Program-made: the position numbers and the translations under genes
Shown here: piece after piece, positions 18,488-27,955 of the stretch
Layout of the letters: every line of letters starts with the position of its first letter
Numbering within the stretch: position 1 is the stretch's first letter
Notes under the pieces: model-generated
The model's input: the letters and a program-made list of their open reading frames with translations, nothing else
Told to the model about the DNA's origin: nothing
Databases searched by the model: none
NCBI GenBank assembly: GCA_923184405.1
Contig: OV299793.1
Span: forward strand, 1,057,797-1,099,239
Reading direction: 5' to 3'
DNA from: Neisseria meningitidis
GTDB taxonomy: Bacteria; Pseudomonadota; Gammaproteobacteria; Burkholderiales; Neisseriaceae
DNA: 41,443 nucleotides

Positions 18488-19169
18488 ATGACCGCCTACC
18501 GTATCGCGCCCAGCATCGTGTCGGCAGACTTTGCCCGCCTCGGAGAAGAGGTGGAAAGCGTCAATGCGGCAGGTGCAGATCTGATCCAATTTGACGTGAT
18601 GGACAACCACTATGAGCCGAACCTGACCCTGGCCCTATGGTTTGCGCGGCGTTGAAGCCTTATGCAAGCGTGCCGATCGATGTGCATCTGATGGTCGAAC
18701 CTGCTGACGACCCGATTCAGTCGTTTGCCAAAGCAGGAGCATCGATTATCACTTTTCATCCCGAAGCGAGCCGCCATATCGACCGCAGCTTGAGCCTGAT
18801 TCGTGATATGGGCTGTCAGGAGGGGCTGGTGTTGAATCCGGCAACGCCCGTATATCTGTTGGAAAACGCATTCGACAGGCTGGATATGGTTTGCTGATGT
18901 CGGTCAACCCCGGATTCGGCGGACAAAGCTTCATCCCGCACACCCTTGAAAAAATCCGCCGGGTGCGGGCGATGCTGGATCGGTACGAAGCACAAAGCGG
19001 GCGGCATATCGCCATCGAAGTGGACGGCGGCATCAAACCGACAATATTGCCGCCGTTGCCCGAGCTGGTGCGGATACCTTTGCTGCCGGCTCTGCGATTT
19101 TCGGCAAACCAGACTATAAGGCGGTGATTGATGCGATGAGGGCGGAACTGGAAAAAAGCGGCAGGCTGA
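18488..19169 (+). CDS. rpe: ribulose-phosphate 3-epimerase
   Basis: Interconverts ribulose 5-phosphate and xylulose 5-phosphate in the pentose phosphate pathway. It starts [20 protein letters not shown] at 18488, giving the typical IAPSILSADF start of the TIM barrel. Next are [16 protein letters not shown] with the metal-binding Asp and His, then [31 protein letters not shown] near 18893 (the VNPGFGGQ phosphate loop), IAIEVDGGI near 19010 and [12 protein letters not shown]. Correcting one extra A near the end gives ELEKAAG and a TGA at 19167-19169. Frame breaks are near 18630, 18890 and 19045. Ribulose 5-phosphate is also the substrate of the DHBP synthase in this window. Confidence 0.95.
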
Positions 19170-19195
19170 ACCTTGCGCCAACGATTGAAATAGAA

Positions 19196-19232
19196 ATGCC
19201 GTCTGAAAATTCAGCTCTGTTTCAGACGGCAT
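19196..19232. terminator. inverted DNA uptake sequence pair between rpe and ruvB
   Basis: ATGCCGTCTGAA at 19196-19207 and TTCAGACGGCAT at 19221-19232 make a 12-bp stem between the converging stops of rpe and ruvB. It can serve both directions. Confidence 0.9.
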
Positions 19233-19236
19233 TGCG

Positions 19237-20268
19237 TTATTTTTCGACGGGCAGCCCGAAATGCAGGTAGGCGCGTTCGGTCGCCATCCTGCCGCGCGGG
19301 TGCGTTGCAGGAAGCCTCGTTGATAAGGTGGGTTCGATAACGTCTGCGATGGTGTCTGTAGATTCGCCGATGGCGGCGGCAACATTGTCCAAACCGACCG
19401 GGCCGCCGCCGAATTTGTGCAAAACGGCTTCGAGAAATTTCCTATCCATCACGTCCAGCCCCTGCGCATCCACGTCCAGCATACTTAAAGCGGGCATCGG
19501 CGATGCCGCCGTCGATTGTGCCGTTGTTTTTCACGTCGGCGAAATCGCGCACGCGTCGCAACAGGCGGTTGGCGATGCGCGGCGTACCGCGGCTGCGTTT
19601 GGCGATTTCTTCCGCGCGCTTCTTCGGACATATCGAGCTGCAACAGTTGTGCTGAACGGCTGACGACGGTGGTAAGGTCTCGGTTTTCGTAAAACTCAAT
19701 GCCGGAGACGATGCTGAAGCGGTCGCGCAACGGATTGGTCAGCATACCGACAGCGGGTGGTCGCGCCGATGAGCGTCAACGGCGGCAGGTCGATTTTGAC
19801 GGAACGGGCAGCAGGTCCTTCGCCTATCATAATGTCGAGCAGGTAGTCTTCAAGCGCGGGATAGAGGATTTCTTCGACAACAGGGCTGAGGCGGTGGATT
19901 TCGTCGATGAACAATACATCGTGCGGATCAAGGTTGGTCGAAAGGGCGGCGAGGTCGCCTGCGCGTTCGAGGACGGGGCCGCTGGTTTGGCGCAAATTTA
20001 CGCCCAATTCTTTGGCGATGATGTGCGCCAGTGTGGTTTTGCCCAGTCCGGGCGGGCCGAAGAGCAAAACGTGGTCGAGTGCTTCGCCGCGTTTTTTGGC
20101 GGCTTGGATGAAAATGGCAAGCTGTTCTTTGGCTTTGTCTTGCCCGATGTAGTCGTCCAGCGTTTTGGGGCGGAGGGCGCGTTCGAGCAGTTCTTCCTGT
20201 GCGGAGGCGGTTTGGGCGGCAACGATGCGTTGCGGTTGCGCGGCGGTCAGGTTGTCGGTTTGCAGCAT
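19237..20268 (-). CDS. ruvB: Holliday junction branch migration ATPase RuvB
   Basis: Motor of the RuvABC complex. From ATG 20268 it reads [19 protein letters not shown], then [20 protein letters not shown]. Walker A follows as [19 protein letters not shown], Walker B as [10 protein letters not shown], and sensor 1 as LTLIGATTR. The C-terminal winged helix is split over frames and includes [20 protein letters not shown] near 19430. The end is PVEK with a TAA at 19237. The total of 1032 bases equals 343 codons plus stop, the usual neisserial length, even though the frame is broken near 19745, 19690 and 19500. This shows that the indels cancel out. Confidence 0.96.
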
Positions 20269-20286
20269 AGTGTTCCTTTGTCGGGT

Positions 20287-20323
20287 ATGCCGTCCGAACG
20301 GTCGGCGGCGTTTCAGACGGCAT
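20287..20323. repeat. imperfect inverted DNA uptake sequence pair upstream of ruvB
   Basis: ATGCCGTCCGAA (one mismatch) at 20287-20298 faces TTCAGACGGCAT at 20312-20323. It lies between the small conserved gene and ruvB, both on the minus strand, and could reduce read-through between them. Confidence 0.7.
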
Positions 20324-20348
20324 TGAAAAGATAACGGTCAAAAGCGTT

Positions 20349-20655
20349 TTATCCGCGGGTTTCGCGCCAAACGAGATAGTCGCGCAGGGGCGGCATAGGC
20401 AGGTTGATGCAGTGGGGCAGATGCCTATGGTGTCTTCGTCGTCGCTGTCGATGTGGTAGGCGTTGGGGTCGAAGCGGATTTGCTGCATGACGGCTTGCGC
20501 CAATGCCTGCGCCTGAACAACGTCGAAATTGAATTTTCGAGGATTTCGTTCAACAGGCGGATTTCGCCACCGCTAAATTCCGCACTGTGTTTGAGGATGA
20601 GGCGTTGATAATCTTCGTTGTTGATTTTAGGCAATAAATCGGTTTTCAGGGTCAC
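20349..20655 (-). CDS. small conserved protein with a CPHC motif
   Basis: About 102 residues from ATG 20655 (MTLKTDLLPKINNEDYQRLI, then LKHSAEFSGGEIRLLNEILE) to a TAA at 20349. After correcting frames the middle reads AQAVMQQIRFDPNAYHIDSD, DEDTIGICPHC and the end PMPPLRDYLVWRETRG. The paired cysteines suggest metal binding, but I do not recognise a named family. It is on the ruvB strand, 80 bases upstream, and could share its transcript. Confidence 0.6.
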
Positions 20656-20750
20656 GATTTTATGTCCGGAGCAGGATGGCTGAAGCGTGAATTATAGCGG
20701 ATATGGCGGCGGCTGCTGCAAAGCTTGGATTGGGTATCGTCCTCAAACTT

Positions 20751-20848
20751 TATAGTGGATTAACAAAAACCAGTACAGCGTTGCCTCGCCTTGCCGTACC
20801 ATCTGTACTGTCTGCGGCTTCGTCGCCTTGTCCTGATTTTTGTTAACA
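20751..20848. repeat. Correia element, short form, missing its right terminal repeat
   Basis: It starts with the intact terminal repeat TATAGTGGATTAAC, followed by ACCAGTACAGCGTTGCCTCG, TACTGTCTGCGGCTTCGTCG and CCTTGTCCTGATTTTTGTTAA. The expected closing TCCACTATA is absent: after TTAA the text turns to ACAACACACC. The loss is either a real truncation or a read error. Confidence 0.93.
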
Positions 20849-21170
20849 ACACACCAGCAAAAGTGGCCGATTCGACGTTTATATTTTTCTTGTTTTGTCT
20901 TGCGCCGCTCGAAACGCTTCTTGCAGAGGGTTACGCCAAGCCGCGCGTTTGTTTGCGCCGCAGATCAGGCTTCTCTGCGGCGATACGGAGGCGATTTTGC
21001 CGAACCCGCCTGATTGCGGCTTCGAGCAGCGGCGATACCAGCGATGCGTTGCGGGTAGAGCGAGTGATCGCGTTAGAGCCTTGCGTGGGCACGGTAACGT
21101 TCTCATTGCCCATCTCGACAAGACGGTCAGAAGCTTTAAAGCCGTCAGAATGGTTTCAATGTCAGCAGAT
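20849..21170 (-). repeat. extra partial copy of the cca 3' end
   Basis: On the minus strand this stretch repeats the end of the cca gene that follows. CGCTCGAAACGCTTCTTGCA near 20908 matches CGCTCGAAACGCTTGTTGCA at 21658. GAGCCTTGCGTG near 21078 matches GGCCTTGCGTG near 21849, and TCAGAATGGTTT near 21146 matches 21932. The protein text ends AFRAAQDKTRKI at 20879, where the other copy has [12 protein letters not shown]. The two copies differ at many positions. It may be a real tandem duplication, a chimeric signal or a repeated base-call. Confidence 0.5.
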
Positions 21171-21599
21171 ATGTGAGCACATACGACGTAGAATAGTGTG
21201 CCTAGCGAAGCATCGGAAACGATGCACGTATCGGCCACGCAATTGCGATTCGGCATGCCAGGCGCGTGGTGTCGCCGCACGCTTCGCGACTGTGCTTGCG
21301 CCGGACACGTCGCGCAGCGGCGTACGATTCGTCCAAGCCGGCCAAACCGGACAGTGGCGCGCGGTGTTCGGACAGTGCGCAATCCCATGTCAGAGTTGCA
21401 GGAAAATAGGATGGATGCCGCGTCAAAAATGTCGGTCATGGCAGCAGTGGCGGAAGCGGTCAAACCAAGAGCGACACTGCGAATCATGACGCTGAGCTTT
21501 TGCTCTCAAATTTCGCGAACTTTCAACACGTATTTTAGGCGGCCCATTCGCAGCTTATCAAACATCTCGCTGATTTTGCTTCCTTCGACGTTCCGCTAA
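21171..21599. other. GC-rich stretch between the two cca-like 3' ends, unassigned
   Basis: No frame here gives a convincing family match. The minus strand has a 202-codon open frame that continues from the partial cca copy, but its text is arginine- and alanine-rich without conserved motifs. It could be miscalled cca sequence (the text between the two copies) or intergenic DNA. Confidence 0.4.
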
Positions 21600-22914
21600 T
21601 CCGCTGTAAACGCCGCCGCATTGGACGATCTGATGTTTTGCGGTTATGTCTTCCGACGCTCGAAACGCTTGTTGCATGCGGCGATTCGTGCCAGCCGCGC
21701 CCGGCGATATGGGCGGTGATAAGGTGCGCTTGGACCTGCGCGCCGAATTCAGCGGCGAAATTGCCCGAATCCGCCTGATTGGCGGCGTCGAGTAAGGCGA
21801 ACCAGTGCGCGCATTGCGGGCAGGGCGTGTGTTCGCGGTTCGACGGCCTTGCGTGTCAGCAATACAGACGTTCAATGCCGTCTGAAAGCGTTCAAACCGA
21901 CGCAAACCATCGGCGGTTTTGCAATACGTTCAGAATGGTTTGGCTCCGGCGCTGTCCGGACGGATGGAAAATAATGTGACAACGGCAAAACAATTCGGCA
22001 AGCTCGGCGCAATGTTTCGGCGCCACGCAGCCGCTGATCGACTTCGCGCACGGGTTCGACGCCGCCAAGATAATGCTCGATGGTGGCGCCGACAGGATGT
22101 CGGACGGTGCGCTGGCTTTGCCAAAGTCGTGCAACAGGGCGGCATAGCGGCTTCAGGCAAGCTCAAACCCATATCGGCGGCGCGTTGCAGCGTCATCATG
22201 GTAATGGATGCCGCTGTCGATTTCAGCATGCCGTCAGTCGATGAGTTGCGGCACGCCGAAGAAGGAACTGACTTCGGGCAGCAAGACTCTGAACGCGCCG
22301 CATTCACTGCAACACTTCAATCATTTTGCGCCGAGGTTTTCCATCAAACCGCTCGCAAACTCCTGCCAGACGCGTTCGGCAGCAACGAAATGCGTCCGCT
22401 TCGCCGTTTTCCACCATCTGCCGCATCAGCTTTATGGTTTCTTCGGCGATTTCAAACCTGTAACGCGCAGCAAAGCGGAGCAGTACGCAGGATGCGGACA
22501 GGGTCTTCGAAAGCGAAGGCCGGGGAAACGTGGCGCAAATGCCTGCCGCCGTCCGTTGTCCACCAAAAGGGTCGATAATCTTGCCGTCCGCATCTTGCGC
22601 CATCGCGTTGATGGTCAGGTCGCAGCGCATCAGAGTCCTGCTCCAGCGTAACGTCTTTGTCGGCGTGGAAACTGAAACCGACGTAACCTTTGGCGGTTTT
22701 GCGATCGATGCCAGCGAGGGTGTATTCTTCAGCAGAGTTTCAGGATGGAGAAACACAGGAAAATCTTTGCCAAATAACGCTGGAAGCCTTGCGCCAGCAT
22801 GGTTTGGCCATTACTGCGCCGACGACCACCCAATCGCCCGGTCTTTGACAGGCAAGCCCAAAGATAATCGCGGACAGCGCCGCCGACCAGAAAAACCTTG
22901 GCAGATGCATCCTA
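21600..22914 (-). CDS. cca: tRNA nucleotidyltransferase (CCA-adding enzyme)
   Basis: Adds or repairs the CCA end of tRNAs. The start near 22914 is damaged, but FFLVGGA and [18 protein letters not shown] pieces of the nucleotidyltransferase domain can be made out. Then come [18 protein letters not shown] near 22680 (in pieces), [20 protein letters not shown] near 22600, [20 protein letters not shown] near 22450 and RKMIEVLQ near 22310. The HD domain follows: [14 protein letters not shown] near 22170, LLHDFGKA near 22120, [20 protein letters not shown] near 22000, and [16 protein letters not shown] near 21880. An uptake sequence ATGCCGTCTGAA lies inside the gene near 21878. The C-terminus is uncertain because a second copy of the 3' end lies downstream. 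Confidence 0.92.
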
Positions 22915-22931
22915 TGGCAAAGCGATCAACA

Positions 22932-22960
22932 ATGCCGTCTACGAAGCAGCACAGACGGCA
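22932..22960. terminator. damaged inverted DNA uptake sequences between ybiT and cca
   Basis: ATGCCGTCT at 22932-22940 and AGACGGCA at 22953-22960 form an 8-bp stem. They look like a DUS pair with miscalled inner bases. Position fits a terminator downstream of the ABC-F gene on the minus strand. Confidence 0.6.
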
Positions 22961-22974
22961 AAAGTAAAACCAAC

Positions 22975-24628
22975 ACGTCATCATCGACACCGACCATCCC
23001 AACGATCAGACAGCCTGTAATCGCCCAGCAGTATCCAAATCCGCCTATGACGTCAAAGCCAAACGAAAGCGGCAGCCACGGCGCGCCGAACCGAAGCCTC
23101 GTGCGAGACGAAAAGCAGCAAGCCGAAACATTTTTCTAGCGACATGTTCAAAGATACGAAGCTTTCAATTTCCAAGTGCTTAATCGGTTCGTAAATGCGA
23201 AGACATTGGGGGAAAACAGCAACAGTTAGCACTAAAGCACACGGCCTTTTTCACCACCGGTAGAGAACACCTTCACTTTTTTCACGACATCGTTACTAGC
23301 CCAAGAGCAAACGCCCCAAAGTGCAGCGGATGACTTATTCGTCGTCGCCGTCCTGCCCCCATTGGCGCATCCATTCGCTCAAATCCATATCGACATCGAA
23401 GTCGTTTTCGTGATCTTGCGGATAGTAGCCGACGCTGGCATTTTCCGCCCATTTGATGCTGCGCTTCGTCCGGCAGCAGACCGTCTGAATATTCGGGGTT
23501 GAACGCTGCAGGCCAGAGTTTCAGCAGGGTGGATTTGCCCGCGCCGTTCGGGCCGATGATGGCGAGGCGTTGTCCCGCTTCAAGGGATGAAGTTCAGGTT
23601 TTTAAACAACTGGGTTTCAAAGCGTTTCGCCAGTTTTTCAACTTCCACAGCCTGACGGTGCAGCTTGGCGTTTTCATCGGCTTCAAAACGGATATACGGG
23701 TTTTGACAGGTGGAAGGTTTGACTTCGACCAGCTACGATTTGATTTTGACGGCACAAACTCAGACGACTGGTTGCCTGACGGACTTTGGATTTGTTGGCA
23801 CTGAACCGGCCCACAAACTCTTGCAGCTATTGAAGATTATCCTCAACTCTAGCATTGACTTTCAGGGCGCACTCACCGCCATTAGTTATAAACGAACATG
23901 TAATCGTCGTAGTTGCCCGGATATATGATTATAGTAATGTGATCCAAATTCGCCATATGTGTGCTGACTTCGTTCAAAAAGTGACGGTCGATTGGCGGAG
24001 GAGAATCATCGTAGATGTCATATTAGGTCTAACTTACGCGCGTCCAACGAGCGGAGTGCAATTAATGGGTCAAACTTATTGGACGGATTCTGTCTCATAG
24101 AGCAATACATAAGGCTTGGACAACAGCGCCGGCGCCAGCAATACGCGCAGTTATTAGTAAGGAGCGACTTCCGCCATTTTCGCATTGTGCAAATCTTCAG
24201 AAATACCCGCCGCTCAACAGTTCGGCGGCACGCGCTTCGGCGGTTAGCCGTCGTATTCGGCGAACAGCTTCCCAGTTCGGCGGCTTTCATGTAGTCGTCT
24301 TCGGTGGCTTCGGGATTGGCGTAAATCGCATCACGATAGGTCATTGCCGCCTACATTTCGGTATCCCCATCATCACCACGTACAGCACGCGCATGTCTTC
24401 GTAGGCAAACTGGTCTTGGCGGAAGGTCCCCAAACGCACGCCATTTGCAATCGCCACTTCGCTAGCCGTCTGTTCCAAATCGCCGCCGAGGATTTTCATC
24501 AAGGTGGATTTGCCTGAACCGTTCCCGCCGATCAAGCCGTAGCGGTTACTTACTCCGAATTTTACGGATACGTTTTCAAACAGCGGCTTCGCGCCGAACT
24601 GCATAGTGATGCCGTTGGTAGAAATCAT
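22975..24628 (-). CDS. ABC-F family ATPase, YbiT type
   Basis: ABC-F proteins have two fused ATPase domains, no membrane part, and act on the ribosome. From ATG 24628 it reads [20 protein letters not shown], then the Walker [15 protein letters not shown] and, near 24340, [20 protein letters not shown] damaged DEPTNNLD follows near 24090, then [20 protein letters not shown] near 23980 and YPGNYDDYM. The second Walker [16 protein letters not shown], is near 23560, then [20 protein letters not shown] near 23440 and [16 protein letters not shown] near 23350. An apparent TAA at 23335 is likely CAA misread, because [27 protein letters not shown] and SLNMSLEK continue below it. The end near 22975 is estimated; about 540 residues are expected. 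Confidence 0.88.
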
Positions 24629-24774
24629 GATTGGTAAAGCCTTTATTGAACAAAGTTAAATTTTTCGAATTTTCAGTTGTAACGTAACCGCCCCGCTGTC
24701 TGAAACAGACGGGCAAATTTTCAGACACTTATAGTAAAATATCCGTTTTATTATTTCAGACAAAGGTTTCCAAA

Positions 24775-25198
24775 TGATAATCGCTACGGCATTCCAAATT
24801 GCGACACAGACATAAAAGCCAAAAACAGGCTTGCCGGATATGGCTTAGGTTTGAATTTCAGGTTTTAAAAAACAGAAGCCGTCTGAAGCGGAAATCTGCC
24901 CGTGGCTGGAACAAGTGCCATTAGAGACCCTGCTCAACAAACGCAGGACGAGCTGGCGCAAACTTAATGCCGGACACAGCAGAAAGTGCTGTCCTCAAAG
25001 GCGGAGGCCGTCAAACTGATGTCCGAAATGCCGAGTCTGATCAAACGTCCCGTATTGGAATGCGGCGGCAAGGTTTATGTCGGCTTCAGCGAAGAATCCT
25101 ATCGAGACATATTCAAACGTCAGCCAAGCCCTGTGCAGACAGGGATAAAAACCGTTACAATACCCGACTTGAATTTCCCATTCCATATTCCAATCTGA
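24775..25198 (+). CDS. Spx/ArsC-like (YffB-type) thioredoxin-fold protein
   Basis: A short protein of about 118 residues from ATG 24775. Restoring one lost C gives MIIRYGIPNCDTVKK, the family start with its single N-terminal cysteine. The middle reads WLEQVPLETLLNKR, then SWRKLNAG near 24900-24970. The end is SKAEAVKLMSEMPSLIKRPV, then LECGGKVYVGFSEESY and RDIFKRQ. KRP followed by L-E is the conserved ArsC/Spx motif. YffB-type proteins have no settled role; arsenate reductase activity should not be assumed. The last open frame runs on to a TGA at 25198, so the true stop may lie nearer 25125. Confidence 0.75.
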
Positions 25199-25202
25199 AA
25201 AT

Positions 25203-26735
25203 ATGTTCCATTCCATCGAAAAATACAGAACGCCCGACCAATTCCTATTGTGACTGAGTGCATTAACCTTCGTCGGCTTCAGGGTCAGCACGGTATCCCA
25301 TCCGGGTGCCGACTACATCGTCCAAGTGGGCGACGAAAAAATCAGCGACCACTCCATCAACGACGCCATGCAAAATGAACAGGCGGACGGCGGCAGCCCT
25401 TCGCGCGACGCAGTGTTCCAATCCCGACAACGAACGCGCCTACCTGAAACAGGGCGCGAAGCTGATGGGCAATTCGGTTTCTTGCGAACAAATCAAGCAA
25501 ATTATCGTGGTCGATGCCCAATTTCCACGACGCAGACGGCAAATTCGATACCGCATTTAAACCGCTACCTTTCCCAACGCCATATGTCTGAAGACCAGTT
25601 TGCCGAAGAAATCCGCGATCAGTACGCCTTGCAGAATTTGGTAAACCTCGTCCAAAACGGCGTATTGGTCGGCGACGCGCAGGCGGAACAGCTGATCAGG
25701 CTGACGCAGGTCAACCGCACCATCCGTTCCCACACTTTCAACCCCGACAAATTCATCGCCCAACTCAAAGTGTCTGAAGCCGATTTGCAGAATTTTATAA
25801 CGCAAACAAAAGAGACTACCTGCTTCCCAAAGCGGTCAAATTAGAATATGTCGCATGGAATCTGAAAGACTTTGCAGACAAACAGACCGTCAGCGAAACA
25901 AAATTGAAAAATGCGTTTGAAGAGCGCGTGGCGCGTTCTTAAGCAAATGAAGCGAAACCTTCTTTCGAGCAGGAAAAAGCAGCCATAGAAAACGAGTTGA
26001 AAATGAAAAAGGCGGTTGCCGACTTCAATAAGGCAAAAGAAAAACTGGGCGATGACGCGTTCAACCATCGTCCTCGCTTGCTGAAGCCGCCAAAAACAGC
26101 GGTTTGAAAGTAAACCCAAGAAACTTGGCTGAGCAGGCAGGATGCGCAAATGTCGGTATGCCCGAAAACCTGATCAATGCCGTTTTCAGCGACGACGTAT
26201 TGAAGAAAAACACAATTCCAAAGTGCTGACCATCAACAGCGAAACCGCGTGGGTCGTCCGCGCCAAAGAAGTCCGCGAAGAGAAAACCCTGCCGTTTGCC
26301 GAAGCCAAAGACGCGGTACGTCAGGCTTATATCCGTACCGAAGCCGCCAAACTTGCTGAAAACAAGGCCAAAGACGTGCTTACCCAACTGAACGGCGGCA
26401 AGGCTGTTGACGTGAAATGGTCGGAAGTGTCCGTTTTGGGCGCACAGCAGGCAAGGCAGTCCATACCGCCCGAGGCTTATGCGGAACTGCTGAAAGCAAA
26501 ACCGACAAACGGCAAACCCGCCTACGTCAGGCTGATCGGTCTGCCGGCACCCGTGATTGTCGAAGTACAGGCTGTAACCCCGCCGGATGATATCGCCGCA
26601 CAGCTTCCGCTTGCAAAACAGGCTTTGGCGCAACAGCAGTCTGCCAATACTTTCGACTTGTTGATACGTTATTTCAACGGCAAAATCAAACAGACCAAAG
26701 GAGCGCAATCGGTCGACAACGGCGACGGTCAGTAA
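25203..26735 (+). CDS. ppiD: PpiD-type periplasmic chaperone / peptidyl-prolyl isomerase
   Basis: An inner-membrane-anchored periplasmic folding factor that meets proteins leaving the Sec translocon. It starts MFHSIEKYRTP at 25203, then a membrane helix (damaged; ALTFVGFRVSTV-like near 25265). The SurA-like N-domain follows with YIVQVGDEKISDHSINDAMQ, LKQGAKLMGNSVS, QRHMSEDQFAEEIRDQYALQ and NLVNLVQNGVLVGDAQAEQL. The C-terminal half reads NSKVLTINSETAWVVRAKEV, then TLPFAEAKDAVRQAYIRTEA, and ends YFNGKIKQTKGAQSVDNGDG. The span of 1533 bases fits about 511 residues. The second half from 26100 on is nearly free of errors. I see no strongly conserved parvulin active site, as is common in this family. 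Confidence 0.9.
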
Positions 26736-26756
26736 TTGACACTTTTGTTGACAAAA

Positions 26757-26788
26757 TAACGGTCGGAATATTCCGGCCGTTTTCCCAT
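26757..26788 (+). terminator. Rho-independent terminator after ppiD
   Basis: ACGGTCGGAATATTCCGGCCGT forms a stem followed by TTTTCCC, 20 bases after the ppiD stop. It also lies directly before recR, whose ATG is at 26799, so the recR promoter must overlap it or some read-through must occur. Confidence 0.75.
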
Positions 26789-26798
26789 ACGGCGGAAT

Positions 26799-27419
26799 AT
26801 GATGAGCCACAAAAAACAAGATGCCTTCCAAGGATTGATCGACGCGCTGAAGGTTTTACCCAACGTCGGGCCGAAATCGGCACAGCGGATAGCGTATCAT
26901 TTGCTCCAACACAAGCGCAAAGAGGCTGAAAAACTGGTGGATGCCTTGCAGACGGCATTGAAGCAGGTTTACCATTGCGCGATGTGCAACACGTTTTGCG
27001 AAGGCGGATTGTGCGATATTTGTGCCGATGAAACACGCGACGGGCGGCGGCTGATGGTGGTGCATATGCCTGCCGACGTGTCGAATATGGAAGCGGCAAA
27101 CTGCCACGACGGGCTGTATTTCGTCCTGATGGGGCAAATCAATACGGCATTGGGAATGGACGTATCCGCCATCGCATTGGACAGGCTGGCGCAACGGCTG
27201 GGCGGCGAGGAAGTCGAAGAAATCATTATTGCAACCGCTTTTACCGCAGAAGGCAATGCGACGGCGTATGTCCCGTCCGAGTTTTTTAAAAACCTGCCTT
27301 ACAAAGTCAGCAGGCTGTCGCAGGGCATTCCCTTGGGCGGCGAATTGGAATATGTCGATGCGGGAACGCTGGCGCAGGCGGTGTACGAACGCCGCCTGAT
27401 TAAAGAAGGCGGGGCATAA
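26799..27419 (+). CDS. recR: recombination mediator protein RecR, intact
   Basis: Works with RecO and RecF to load RecA on gapped DNA. The open frame is complete: 206 codons, with ATG ATG at 26799 and 26802 (either could start; the family usually has about 200). The helix-hairpin-helix is residues 13-35 (KVLPNVGPKSAQRIAYHL). The zinc finger is C60, C63, C67, C72/C75 (CAMCNTFCEGGLCDIC). The Toprim-like domain runs from about 83 (LMVVHMPADVSNMEA) to 180, with FTAEGNATA and the C-terminal SRLSQGIPLGGELEYVDAGT signature. An uptake-sequence-like CAGACGGCATTGA lies inside at 26950. This is one of the few genes read without a frame error. Confidence 0.98.
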   Translation: MMSHKKQDAFQGLIDALKVLPNVGPKSAQRIAYHLLQHKRKEAEKLVDALQTALKQVYHCAMCNTFCEGGLCDICADETRDGRRLMVVHMPADVSNMEAANCHDGLYFVLMGQINTALGMDVSAIALDRLAQRLGGEEVEEIIIATAFTAEGNATAYVPSEFFKNLPYKVSRLSQGIPLGGELEYVDAGTLAQAVYERRLIKEGGA

Positions 27420-27434
27420 CGCCGCCAATGCAAA

Positions 27435-27466
27435 ATGCCGTCTGAAGCCTTCAGACGGCATTTTTC
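27435..27466. terminator. inverted DNA uptake sequence terminator between recR and the next gene
   Basis: ATGCCGTCTGAA at 27435-27446 and TTCAGACGGCAT at 27450-27461 form a 12-bp stem with a three-base loop and TTTTT tail. It lies between the convergent stops of recR and the small exported protein. Confidence 0.95.
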
Positions 27467-27474
27467 CGGGCGGT

Positions 27475-27753
27475 TTACTTGCAGTTTAGCCCTTGAATCT
27501 GCAACGCGCCTCCGTTGCCGACTTTGAACACGCACTGCGTCGCGCTGCTGCCGGACACGGTAATGCTGCCGCTGCCGCCGTTCAGGCTGATAGGTTCCTT
27601 AACACCCATACCGACTGCCGTTGCCGCCAGCTTTTGCGCGTCGGCTTCGGAATAAGGCGTGTTGTTGGCATCGATTTTGATTTCTTTGGCGTAGGCAGCC
27701 GCAGCGGCGGATAAGGCGATGGCGCACAAAGCAAAAGCAGTTCGGATATTCAT
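27475..27753 (-). CDS. small exported protein, intact, unknown function
   Basis: 92 residues from ATG 27753 (preceded by GAGGAAAA, a good ribosome binding site). Residues 1-21 form a signal peptide (MNIRTAFALCAIALSAAAAA, cut after AYA). The mature part, starting KEIKIDANNTPYSEADAQKL, is about 71 residues. It is rich in Gly and Ser in the middle (NGGSGSITVSGSSA) and ends with two cysteines (TQCVFKV and GLNCK) that could form a disulphide. I do not recognise a family. It is divergent from lolC, with which it shares the 200-base intergenic region. Confidence 0.85.
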   Translation of the reverse strand: MNIRTAFALCAIALSAAAAAYAKEIKIDANNTPYSEADAQKLAATAVGMGVKEPISLNGGSGSITVSGSSATQCVFKVGNGGALQIQGLNCK

Positions 27754-27955
27754 TGTTTTCCTCAAGAAACGGTTTTCTGAAGGAAAGGATAGGGCAGTTT
27801 GACGCGTTGTGCAAGTTTTCCGCCCGCTCTGCCGCCCCGTCCCCGCACTCGGGCGTTCGGACGCTGCCTGGGTTTTACGGTACAATAAACTTTTGCCGCC
27901 GCCCCCAAACCGCCGTCCGGGGCGGCACGTTTGCAGACATTTTTAAGGTAGCGTT

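Noticed and set aside
23335..23337. True stop of the YbiT-type gene at 23335
   Set aside because: Conserved ABC-F sequence (second signature and H-loop regions) continues below it in nearby frames. TAA for CAA is the simpler reading.
26061..26831. 256-codon open frame on the minus strand
   Set aside because: Antisense shadow of the well-read second half of ppiD; composition is Phe/Cys-rich, as expected for a complement frame.
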